Source of the DNA: Deltaproteobacteria bacterium
Lineage (GTDB): Bacteria; Desulfobacterota; Desulfobacteria; Desulfobacterales; Desulfatirhabdiaceae
Length of the DNA stretch: 23,879 nucleotides
Assembly: GCA_021778975.1 (NCBI GenBank)
Contig: JAJYBO010000010.1
Coordinates: 1-23,879 of the forward strand
Direction: 5' to 3'
This document shows, in pieces, positions 1-6,846 of the stretch; the stretch's first letter is position 1; each line of letters opens with the position of its first letter. Position numbers and translations under genes: made by a program. The notes beneath the pieces were generated by a model, which saw only the letters and a list, made by a program, of their open reading frames with translations, was not told the origin of the DNA and did not search any database.

Positions 1-1
1 G

Positions 2-1801
2 CTGACCCGGAACATCCGCATGGTCCGAGACAGCATCGTTTTTTTTACGGCATACGCCAACCTCAAAGGGCTGGGGGGGCATACGGGCGGCGCTGTTGAC
101 ATTGTTCCGGAGCTTTTGATGATTGATGGGCTGATTAAGGGTGGTGAGGCCATCTATCCGGTATATTTCGATGAAGCGGGGCATCGGGTGGCGGCTCAAT
201 ACATCATGGCGGTACTCAATGGCTATATGCCTCCGGACGCCTTGCTGCATTATCGGGAGTTTGAAAAAGGGCTTTATGGCCATCCTGAACGGCATGATGA
301 AATGGGAATTTTTTTCAGTTCCGGAAGACTCGGTCACTTATGGAGTTATGTCAACGGGGTGGCCGCCGCCCATCCGGACAGGGCTGTTATTCTGTTTGGC
401 AGCGACGGATCTCAGCAGGAAGGTGGGGACGCTGAAGCCGCTCGATATGCGGTGGCCAACAAACTCAATATCAAACTTCTGATTGATGACAATGATGTGA
501 CCATCGCCGGGCATCCCAGTGAGTATATGACCGGGTATGATGTCGAAAAAACCCTGCAAGGACACGGACTCGCGGTAAATTCCGGAGACGGTGAAGACCT
601 GGACGCTCTGTACCAGCGGATCCGGGCCGCCATGACCCATAGCGGGCCTTATGCACTGGTCAACCGCCGCAAAATGGCGCCCAAAGTTGACGGTATCGAG
701 GGATTACCTAAAGGACATGATGTAATTCCCGTCAAATTTGCCATTTCATATCTCAAACGAAATGGATATGCCGAAGCCGCCGGAATGCTGGAAGCGGTTC
801 CGGCCAAATCCGCTGTTCCGTCATTTAAAGGCAGCTCGTTGGAACAGGGCAAAAACAGGGATGACTTCGGGAAATATGTCTGCGACATCCTGAAGCAAAT
901 GCCGGATCGCAACCAGGTGCTGGTCGTGGATTCTGATCTGGAGGGGTCATGCGGTCTGCATCATATCCGCAAAGCCTTTCCGGATGTGTATGTCCATGGT
1001 GGCATCATGGAACGCAACAATTTCTCCGTGGCCGCCGGATTTGGCGCCTGTGAAGGAAAACAGGGGATTTTCGCCACATTTTCCGCGTTTCTCGAAATGG
1101 TGATTTCGGAAATCACGATGGCCCGGCTCAACAAGGCCAATGTGCTGGCGCATTTTTCCCATGCCGGTGTGGATGACATGGCGGATAACACCTGTCACTT
1201 CGGAATTAACAACTTTTTCGCGGACAACGGTCTGACGGACAACGATATCACGCGGTTGTATTACCCCGCGGACAGCCTTCAGTTAAAGGCCGTTCTGTCC
1301 TCGATATTTTTTGACCCGGGGCTGCGCTTTGTCTTTTCGACCCGTTCCGCCGCGCCGTTTATCCTGAAACCGGACGGACAGCGCTTTTTCGATGATGCTT
1401 ACACATTCGTTCCGGGCAGGGACGATTTGATTCGTGAGGGCCGTGACGGCTATATCGTCACCTACGGCGAAATGCTGTACCGGTGTCTGGATGTCGTTGA
1501 AACCCTGAAGGAAGAGGGGCTTTCCATCGGCCTTGTCAATAAAACCACCCTGAACATGACAGATGAAGACATGTTGCGCCGTATTGGTTCCGGCAAGGCG
1601 GTGCTGGTGGTGGAAACCCAGAACATCCGGACGGGGCTGGGGTCGCGACTGGGTACATGGCTTCTCGAAAGAGGCTATCACCCTCGCTATGCCTGCATGG
1701 GAACTCATAAAGAAGGGCGTGGCGGGCTTTCGGAACAAATTCCTTATCAGGGAATGGGGCAGGACGCCATCCGCCTGCGGATTCTTGACCTGATCCGATA
1801 G
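2..1801 (+). CDS. Transketolase, divergent type (5' end missing)
   Basis: Thiamine-diphosphate enzyme expected to move two-carbon ketol units between sugar phosphates in the non-oxidative pentose phosphate pathway in the cytoplasm. The reading frame is open to the left edge, and the codons before the ATG at 20 (L-T-R-N-I-R) look like coding sequence. The gene therefore probably starts outside the window, although ATG 20 cannot be fully excluded. Counting from ATG 20, GHTGG (20-24) matches the GHPG cofactor/phosphate site. GSDGSQQEG (127-135) followed by DDNDVTIAGH (156-165) is the thiamine-diphosphate motif, with the usual GDG altered to SDG. The middle (about 285-450) resembles the pyrimidine-binding domain and the end (about 470-593) the C-terminal domain. 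The visible 599 codons are close to full family length. It points toward the aldolase gene on the opposite strand, another sugar-phosphate enzyme. A transketolase-like paralogue of other specificity remains possible. Confidence 0.88.
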   Translation: MTRNIRMVRDSIVFFTAYANLKGLGGHTGGAVDIVPELLMIDGLIKGGEAIYPVYFDEAGHRVAAQYIMAVLNGYMPPDALLHYREFEKGLYGHPERHDEMGIFFSSGRLGHLWSYVNGVAAAHPDRAVILFGSDGSQQEGGDAEAARYAVANKLNIKLLIDDNDVTIAGHPSEYMTGYDVEKTLQGHGLAVNSGDGEDLDALYQRIRAAMTHSGPYALVNRRKMAPKVDGIEGLPKGHDVIPVKFAISYLKRNGYAEAAGMLEAVPAKSAVPSFKGSSLEQGKNRDDFGKYVCDILKQMPDRNQVLVVDSDLEGSCGLHHIRKAFPDVYVHGGIMERNNFSVAAGFGACEGKQGIFATFSAFLEMVISEITMARLNKANVLAHFSHAGVDDMADNTCHFGINNFFADNGLTDNDITRLYYPADSLQLKAVLSSIFFDPGLRFVFSTRSAAPFILKPDGQRFFDDAYTFVPGRDDLIREGRDGYIVTYGEMLYRCLDVVETLKEEGLSIGLVNKTTLNMTDEDMLRRIGSGKAVLVVETQNIRTGLGSRLGTWLLERGYHPRYACMGTHKEGRGGLSEQIPYQGMGQDAIRLRILDLIR

Positions 1802-1870
1802 ATCGAAATAGGGCGGTTGTTCTGGTGAATGCCCTGCTGTGTATTCCCGGCCTGCCAGCACATATCCGGG

Positions 1871-1877
1871 GAAGAGG
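1871..1877 (+). promoter_or_regulatory. Ribosome-binding site fixing the coaE start
   Basis: GAAGAGG lies 9 bases before GTG 1887. It supports that codon over the GTG at 1839, which has no comparable site and would add 16 residues ahead of the conserved beta-strand and P-loop. Confidence 0.6.
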
Positions 1878-1886
1878 AATAGCGCC

Positions 1887-2498
1887 GTGGTAATTGCAGG
1901 ACTCACAGGGGGCATTGCCACCGGAAAATCAACGGTTTCAGGGGTTTTTAAAACCTGCGGCGCTATCATTGTGGACGCTGATGTCATTGCCCGGGATGTG
2001 GTTCAGAAAGGCCGAAAAGCCTGGACAGGCATTGTGGATGCATTCGGAAACGAAATTCTTCTTCCGGACGGCGGCATTGACCGTCCCCGTCTCGGAGAGA
2101 TTATTTTTAATGATCCGATCCGCCAACAACTCCTAAACCGTATTGTTCACCCTGAAGTGATGGCTGAAACGCACAGGCGTCTGGCGAAAATCGAACATGA
2201 TTTCCCGGACGCCGTTGTGATTCTGGATGTTCCGCTGCTCTTTGAATCCGGTATGGACAAAGGGCTTTCGGAGATCATTGTGGTGTATATTCCAGAATCA
2301 CTACAAATCCAGAGGTTGATGACCCGGAACGGTTTGTCTCAAGATCAGGCGCTGGCCAGAATTCGTTCTCAAATGCCTGTCGAAGAAAAAAAACGCATCG
2401 CCACACGGGTGATTGACAACAGTGGCTCCATAGACACAACCCGGACAGCGACCGAGGCCATGTATCATTTATTGACCGGCACTGCTTCAGTTCGGTGA
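1887..2498 (+). CDS. coaE: Dephospho-CoA kinase
   Basis: Catalyses the last step of coenzyme A synthesis, ATP-dependent phosphorylation of the 3'-hydroxyl of dephospho-CoA, in the cytoplasm. The protein opens with a hydrophobic strand and the P-loop GGIATGKS (residues 8-15 from GTG 1887). DADVIARDVV follows (about 31-40), and then LDVPLLFESGM, the hallmark CoA-substrate segment of the family. The C-terminal part holds the RLMTRNGLSQDQALARI lid region and a final IDNSGS motif. Length from GTG 1887 is 203 residues, typical of CoaE. The frame is open back to GTG 1839, but the ribosome-binding site and family length favour 1887. It follows the transketolase by 85 bases and could share its transcript. 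It converges on the minus-strand operon ending at 2567. Confidence 0.95.
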   Translation: MVIAGLTGGIATGKSTVSGVFKTCGAIIVDADVIARDVVQKGRKAWTGIVDAFGNEILLPDGGIDRPRLGEIIFNDPIRQQLLNRIVHPEVMAETHRRLAKIEHDFPDAVVILDVPLLFESGMDKGLSEIIVVYIPESLQIQRLMTRNGLSQDQALARIRSQMPVEEKKRIATRVIDNSGSIDTTRTATEAMYHLLTGTASVR

Positions 2499-2536
2499 AC
2501 CGCTCCCGTTAAACTGAATCAGTGCCTGAGGTTCTC

Positions 2537-2565
2537 AAAAAAGTCCTGGCATAGACACCCGCCAG
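2537..2565 (-). terminator. Possible weak terminator of the minus-strand operon
   Basis: Read on the minus strand, just past the stop at 2567, CTGGC and GCCAG form a five-pair stem (2565-2561 with 2550-2546) around a ten-base loop. GGA and C-TTTTTT (to 2537) follow. The stem is short, so this is only a candidate. Confidence 0.3.
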
Positions 2566-2566
2566 A

Positions 2567-2887
2567 TCAATCGAAAGAGGCCATCGGATCGCTCGCATTG
2601 TTTGCATGATATTCGCCGTCTCTTTCGTCGTCATCGGATGCGCTTTCTTCATCTCTCTCGTCTTCTTCGTCTTCCCGGATGTGCCGTTTGATCAATATCG
2701 CCTGATCCGGAAACGTTTTTTTGAGCATCTCGATATGCTGGCGGGCAAGCTTTTCGCCGCCCAGCTTCAGATACATCAGAAGACGTTTCTGAAGTTCTTC
2801 GTCACTGCGCTGTTCCAAAGGGGCGCGGCTCAGGAGCCTCTTGATGGATCCCTGATATTCTTCAGGAATTATCAGCGGTTCTGTCAT
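2567..2887 (-). CDS. Small acidic-tailed protein of unknown function
   Basis: Not recognised. The start is ATG 2887, preceded by GAGGAG at 2899-2894 with 6-base spacing. The open frame runs further up to 2953 but would then overlap the aldolase end and ignore this site. The 106-residue product has a mainly helical, charged N-terminal two-thirds (residues 1-72: EEYQGSIKRLL, EELQKRLLMYLKLGGEKLARQHIEML). It ends in a strongly acidic, low-complexity tail (about 73-106) rich in Asp and Glu. There is no signal peptide or membrane segment, so it is probably cytoplasmic. It begins 25 bases after the aldolase stop with its own strong ribosome-binding site, and is the last gene of the minus-strand run. 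A role as a small partner or regulator of the preceding enzyme is conceivable, but nothing in the sequence shows it. Confidence 0.72.
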   Translation of the reverse strand: MTEPLIIPEEYQGSIKRLLSRAPLEQRSDEELQKRLLMYLKLGGEKLARQHIEMLKKTFPDQAILIKRHIREDEEDERDEESASDDDERDGEYHANNASDPMASFD

Positions 2888-2893
2888 ATAAAA

Positions 2894-2899
2894 CTCCTC
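2894..2899 (-). promoter_or_regulatory. Ribosome-binding site fixing the start of the acidic-tailed protein
   Basis: GAGGAG on the minus strand, 6 bases before ATG 2887. It sits between the aldolase stop (2913) and that ATG, so the start is 2887 and not the in-frame ATG at 2953 inside the aldolase gene. Confidence 0.7.
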
Positions 2900-2912
2900 T
2901 TTTTTTGCATCT

Positions 2913-4199
2913 TTAATCGTCAAAATTACCTTTGGCGCCTTTATCCGCGGCAACCATCAGTCCACGCGCCGCAATCTTGTCAGGCGTCCAGGCGGACGGA
3001 TCTTCCATTCGGGAAACCTTGGCGCCCGGATCACAGGAACCCGCCGCCAGGATAGCCTCGACGGCCAGCGGTGCGGTGTCTCCGGCATTGAACACCTTCG
3101 TGAGCATATGATACACGAAATCTTCCACCCGCTGGACCATGCGGTCGCGAACTGGTTTGGGTTGTCCCAGAAGCCTGGCTTCAAACGGAAGGTTCAGCTT
3201 TTTGTAATCGCCTTTTTTCAGACCCTTGGAATTGGCGTAATCCACCATGGACTGCCACATTTCCTCTGTAACGCCTTCACCCGGAACCTTGATGAAATTG
3301 CCGTCGGCATCCAGAATGGCGTTTCCGTAGTCGTTGACTTCAAGCCCCCATGAAATCATCTGAAGGGCTGTGGCCACATTGGCCTTGGTGGTGCGGGTCA
3401 GTCTGGCGATCTCCCGGAGACGATCCGAATTGTTGCCGGAAGTGCCATGCTGCGCGCCCGAAATTTTATAGGGCGTCAACGCCTCGTGGATGCTCTGGGT
3501 CAGGCCGACCTGGATCCCCTGATCACTGGCCTCGATGCCGTGGGTCGTGCCGTTGTTGAGCGCTATCCAGTCCGGAAAGATATCATGGGCGTTCAGCCCC
3601 TGAATGAGAAACATTGCTTCTTCGACCGTGGAAAGCCCTGTTTTCCCCTTGATTTCGCCGACCTCGGTCTCAAGCCCCGCCCATTTGGGAATGTACGGGT
3701 TCAGCGCGATATTGGCCTGAAGATTCTGGATGTCGGGCATGTGAGAGGCGTCAATGGCGATAGAGGTGATACCGGCTTCAAAAATAGTGGGGATATCCAC
3801 CATCGCCGGCGCGATATCTTCCGGGGACTTGATTCCGTAATGATCCGCATGGATGGCGACCGGTGCGGTAATGCCCATCTCGTTGCACAGGGCGTCCACC
3901 TGGCGGGCGATGTTCCAGAAATTGACTGCGCAATACGTGCCTTCGGACCTGGCGATTTCGATGATAATGACGGAATTGGCTCGCTGCGCCGCCCGAAGCG
4001 CGCCGCGGATAACGAAAATATTCCTTCCGTTCGCCGCCATTGAAATAGCTTTCCCTTTGGCCAGCATCGCACGGTCAATATATTTTCCACTGACGATCAG
4101 GGCCTTGGAATTGGGAAACAGTTGCCGGATGACCGGAGGTCTGCCCACGTTCAGGGCTGTCTCAAAATCTTTTGACATCGTTGACGGATGTTCGCTCAT
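2913..4199 (-). CDS. Class II fructose-bisphosphate aldolase, long form
   Basis: Zinc-dependent aldolase, expected to interconvert fructose 1,6-bisphosphate with glyceraldehyde 3-phosphate and dihydroxyacetone phosphate. Class II features are visible in order. HADHYG (117-122) carries the metal ligand and catalytic Asp. SIAIDASH (146-153) and ETEVGEI (177-183) supply the acidic ligand. NNGTTHG (215-221) and GAQHGTSGNN (248-257) supply the remaining His ligands and the phosphate loop. At 428 residues it is longer than typical class II enzymes of roughly 300-360, with extra sequence after about residue 330. HADHYG also departs from the common HLDHG/HTDHC forms. The start ATG 4199 has AAGGAG at 4212-4207 with 7-base spacing. 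The HAD stop lies 13 bases upstream and the small acidic protein 25 bases downstream, so one transcript is likely. A related aldolase specificity (tagatose or another ketose bisphosphate) is possible. Confidence 0.88.
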   Translation of the reverse strand: MSEHPSTMSKDFETALNVGRPPVIRQLFPNSKALIVSGKYIDRAMLAKGKAISMAANGRNIFVIRGALRAAQRANSVIIIEIARSEGTYCAVNFWNIARQVDALCNEMGITAPVAIHADHYGIKSPEDIAPAMVDIPTIFEAGITSIAIDASHMPDIQNLQANIALNPYIPKWAGLETEVGEIKGKTGLSTVEEAMFLIQGLNAHDIFPDWIALNNGTTHGIEASDQGIQVGLTQSIHEALTPYKISGAQHGTSGNNSDRLREIARLTRTTKANVATALQMISWGLEVNDYGNAILDADGNFIKVPGEGVTEEMWQSMVDYANSKGLKKGDYKKLNLPFEARLLGQPKPVRDRMVQRVEDFVYHMLTKVFNAGDTAPLAVEAILAAGSCDPGAKVSRMEDPSAWTPDKIAARGLMVAADKGAKGNFDD

Positions 4200-4212
4200 G
4201 TATATACTCCTT

Positions 4213-5061
4213 TCATTTCAGGTAAGATGTTAACCACCGATGGGCCGCCTCCGCAACGCCGCCGTGATCATGGGACGCCACCAGAGGAAACCGGGTTTTC
4301 AACGCCGTCGGCGCATTGTCCACCAGATATCCCGTTCCCACCCATTCCAGAAGATCCAGATCGTTGTAATCATTGCCGACCGCGGCAATATGATCCCGGC
4401 GGATATGCAGCCGCTCCGCAAGCCAGCCGACCCCCTGATGTTTGCTGACTTCGCGAGGAAACACTTCCACCCACACGGAAACCCCATCCAGCGGCGATGT
4501 GGATCGAATCACGCTGTAACCGCTCAGCCTCTGCCGCAACACCGGCATAATAGCGTCTATGGTATCATGATTGACAACAGCAAGCAACTGAGAGGCAGGA
4601 TTTTCCATCGTTGGCGGATGTTCCAAAGGTCGGGCGAATCTTTCATAACGCTGAAGCCGGCGGTAGAAATCCGGGTTATCCCTGCCGGTTGCGTGATACA
4701 GGAAGCAGTGGTTGGTCGGAACCGGTTCATGCAGCATAAAATCCAGATCAAGTTCCATGAAAATTTCGACCGCACGGGATACGTCCCCGGACGTCATCTC
4801 GATGCTGCGGATCAATCGCTCTTCAGGATATGTGATGATGCCGGCGCCCATCGAAAGAACGACATAATCCACCGGCAGATCGCTTCCCACCGACTGTTGC
4901 AGGGAATACAGCGACCGTCCCGTGGCCACCACCCGCACCACGCCGTCCGTCTTCAGAGCTGTCAGCGCGTTCCGATCCTCTGGAGACAGCCTGCCGCCGG
5001 AATCCAGCAGCGTACCGTCCAGATCGGTCACCAGCATGGCGTGAAAGCGTATCTCGTTCAT
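4213..5061 (-). CDS. HAD-superfamily phosphatase, Cof-type
   Basis: Magnesium-dependent phosphohydrolase of the haloacid dehalogenase fold with a Cof-type C2 cap. Such enzymes usually act on sugar phosphates or similar small molecules in the cytoplasm. Motif I is DLDGT (13-17), with D13 the nucleophile and D15 the acid/base. Motif II is ATGRS (46-50), motif III the Lys of SKHQG (206-210), and motif IV GNDYNDLDLL (229-238). The cap spans about residues 85-195. Length 282 is normal. Its ATG overlaps the stop of the STELLO-like gene by four bases (ATGA, 5061-5058), and its own stop touches the ribosome-binding site of the aldolase gene. Context suggests it removes phosphate from an intermediate of the glycosylation pathway encoded upstream. 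Sucrose- or mannosylglycerate-phosphate phosphatases have this fold, but no specific substrate can be read from the sequence. Confidence 0.86.
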   Translation of the reverse strand: MNEIRFHAMLVTDLDGTLLDSGGRLSPEDRNALTALKTDGVVRVVATGRSLYSLQQSVGSDLPVDYVVLSMGAGIITYPEERLIRSIEMTSGDVSRAVEIFMELDLDFMLHEPVPTNHCFLYHATGRDNPDFYRRLQRYERFARPLEHPPTMENPASQLLAVVNHDTIDAIMPVLRQRLSGYSVIRSTSPLDGVSVWVEVFPREVSKHQGVGWLAERLHIRRDHIAAVGNDYNDLDLLEWVGTGYLVDNAPTALKTRFPLVASHDHGGVAEAAHRWLTSYLK

Positions 5062-6059
5062 GATGATGTCATGACATCCCGGATATCCTGAATCCAGTCC
5101 GACAGAAGCGTCAGTTCGCTTGCCGGAATCATTTCGGCGCGCGCGAGACTCTCGTAGGCGCTATAAAGATTATCCGCTATCGAAACGCCCGAACGCACCG
5201 CCCGTTCCGCTGCGTTGGCGATTTTTTCGGAATGCAGATAGCACGGAATTTCAGAGGCGAAATCCACCAGATAATCGTGTTCATTCCGATGCTGCACCAC
5301 GGTTGCGCCCGTAAATCCCAGATGGTATCCGGCGCTCCAGAGAACAGGCTGGGCCACCAGGCCCCGAATGATATCCGTTGACCGGAAGCTCACCGACGCC
5401 GGCAGATAGAGCAGCGGAAAAACCTCCCGAACAAACGCCGTGTTCTGAGAATTGAAGGGGCAAAATGTCCCCGCGTTCAGCACGACAGGGTCTTTACGGT
5501 CAAAACGGCAGGGCGCTCCCACGGTCATGCGATAAATGGCGTCCACATCCGGATCCTCATCCGCCAGCCCCTGCCATATGCCGACCCGGACCTGCCCCGT
5601 TCGGACATGATTCTCATCCGGGAAAACGGCTGCATCGCCAATCCGATCGAGCGGAAATCCCCTCGGCCAGATATGCTGCTTTGTGAACCAACGGTACATA
5701 TTGATGAATTTTGAGCTATGCGACAACATCCGGTGCCTTCCGTTAAAATCCGGGAACGACCAGTCCGGCTTCGGGATATTGTCATCATCGGTATCCACGA
5801 TCACCCGCGCCCCCCGGCGGACAGCCTCGAGATAGCCGATCATTTTGCGGGCGTAATGGTTCCAGGGAAGATGTTTGGTGATACGAAACGGCAGGGCGCC
5901 CTGTTCCCGCGCCGAAATGAACATGGCCGGTTCACATCGCCAGTCCGCCGGCGTTTTGATATCGCCTGCGACCAGCACCCGCCAATCGCTCAAAGCCGCC
6001 CACTGACGCACCGCCGACGTGGGCGAAAAAATGGAGGTAATGACAATGACGTTACGCAT
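5058..6059 (-). CDS. STELLO-family (DUF288-like) glycosyltransferase
   Basis: The N-terminal half resembles the STELLO/DUF288 family, known chiefly from plant Golgi proteins that affect cellulose synthase complexes and have relatives in bacteria. Shared features are the opening strand VIVITSIFSPT (4-14), W-R-V-L-V-A-GD-KTP-DW (26-40), LPFRITKHLPWNHYARKMIGYL (56-77) and an acidic DTDDDN (89-94) placed like the nucleotide-sugar/metal DxD of GT-A enzymes. A later WQGLADEDPDVDAIYR segment (about 169-184) recalls reversibly glycosylated polypeptides. There is no signal peptide, so a cytoplasmic transferase of 333 residues is expected. The start is ATG 6059: it matches the family N-terminus and overlaps the deacetylase stop (ATGCGTAA). 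The longer frame from 6152 is rejected. Donor and acceptor are unknown. Confidence 0.78.
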   Translation of the reverse strand: MRNVIVITSIFSPTSAVRQWAALSDWRVLVAGDIKTPADWRCEPAMFISAREQGALPFRITKHLPWNHYARKMIGYLEAVRRGARVIVDTDDDNIPKPDWSFPDFNGRHRMLSHSSKFINMYRWFTKQHIWPRGFPLDRIGDAAVFPDENHVRTGQVRVGIWQGLADEDPDVDAIYRMTVGAPCRFDRKDPVVLNAGTFCPFNSQNTAFVREVFPLLYLPASVSFRSTDIIRGLVAQPVLWSAGYHLGFTGATVVQHRNEHDYLVDFASEIPCYLHSEKIANAAERAVRSGVSIADNLYSAYESLARAEMIPASELTLLSDWIQDIRDVMTSS

Positions 6060-6846
6060 GTCGCAGCCAATCGCCCAGATGCAGGCATTGCACATGTTCG
6101 GTATTCCGGAGCGTGTGAAGCAGTAATTCCAGGAACGTAAAAGCTGCGGCATTCATGCGCTGGTGGTGAATCATGACGCCGCAGACACCGGATGCCGCTG
6201 ATACGGCGAATTCTTTTCGGAGCGCTTTCCATCCGGCTTCCGGCGCTGCTTCGCGCCGTGTGTGAAGATCGACACGGACCGGAAAGTCCGGTAGCTCCTC
6301 CGAAGATGACGGCAGGCTGCGCCAGTGGCGGGATATCCCCTGATATCCGTGGTATTTCAACACAGAAAGCGTCCGGGCGTCACAACGATTCCAGGGAGGC
6401 GTAAACACCGGCGTAAACCGATCCCGAAGAATCTGGCTCAGTTTGTCGCGTCCGGACAGAATATCCTGCACGATCTGTTCATCGGAACGGGCGGGCCCGA
6501 ATTCTTGTTTTTTCCCCTGCACCTCATGGTTGAGGTGACGCCATCCGTGCTGGTGCCAGCACCACAGTTCCGGCGACTGACGATCCATCGGCTGAAAGGC
6601 TTCCCAGCGTTCCAGTGTCATCCAGGAAGGCACAACGGCAAGGTTGAGCGGCGTCCGGTAGTGATAAAACATCTTCGTCAGGCAAGAAAAATTTTTTCCG
6701 GGAATACCGATGTCGTCAGCTCTGAAAAAAAAGCGAACCGGTGCCCTCTGTCCCATTACGGCAAAAACCGGCGCCATATCGCTTTCAAATTGCGACCGGA
6801 CGCGCTCAGACGGGATTTTCCAGACAGCGGACAGGTTATGATACAC
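6052..6846 (-). CDS. NodB-type polysaccharide deacetylase family protein
   Basis: Metal-dependent carbohydrate-esterase-4-like fold, expected to remove N- or O-acetyl groups from a sugar. From GTG 6846 the product has 264 residues. FRADDIG (41-47) supplies the catalytic Asp pair, HGWRH (100-104) the HxxxH zinc motif, FTPPWNR (148-154) matches the substrate-groove motif, and GVMIHHQRM near the C-terminus provides the late His. There is no signal peptide, so it probably acts on a cytoplasmic precursor rather than cell-wall polymer. GTG 6846 is preceded by CGGAGG at 6860-6855 and overlaps the glycosyltransferase stop by 11 bases (GTGTATCATAA). The ATG at 6906 would cause a 71-base overlap without a better site. 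The 3' end overlaps the next gene by 8 bases. The reaction is inferred from the motifs; the substrate is unknown. Confidence 0.85.
   Translation of the reverse strand: MYHNLSAVWKIPSERVRSQFESDMAPVFAVMGQRAPVRFFFRADDIGIPGKNFSCLTKMFYHYRTPLNLAVVPSWMTLERWEAFQPMDRQSPELWCWHQHGWRHLNHEVQGKKQEFGPARSDEQIVQDILSGRDKLSQILRDRFTPVFTPPWNRCDARTLSVLKYHGYQGISRHWRSLPSSSEELPDFPVRVDLHTRREAAPEAGWKALRKEFAVSAASGVCGVMIHHQRMNAAAFTFLELLLHTLRNTEHVQCLHLGDWLRHA

Noticed and set aside
1283..1987. 234-codon minus-strand open frame across the transketolase end and the coaE start
   Set aside because: Crosses two plus-strand genes with clear motifs and has no recognisable protein signature.
2486..2518. TTCAGTT/AACTGAA hairpin at the coaE stop as a terminator
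   Set aside because: Stem is only seven bases with a long interior and no T tract follows.
4240..5091. 283-codon plus-strand open frame opposite the HAD phosphatase
   Set aside because: It is the complement of a gene with complete HAD motifs and operon overlaps. Its translation is rich in His, Arg and Pro and shows no motif.
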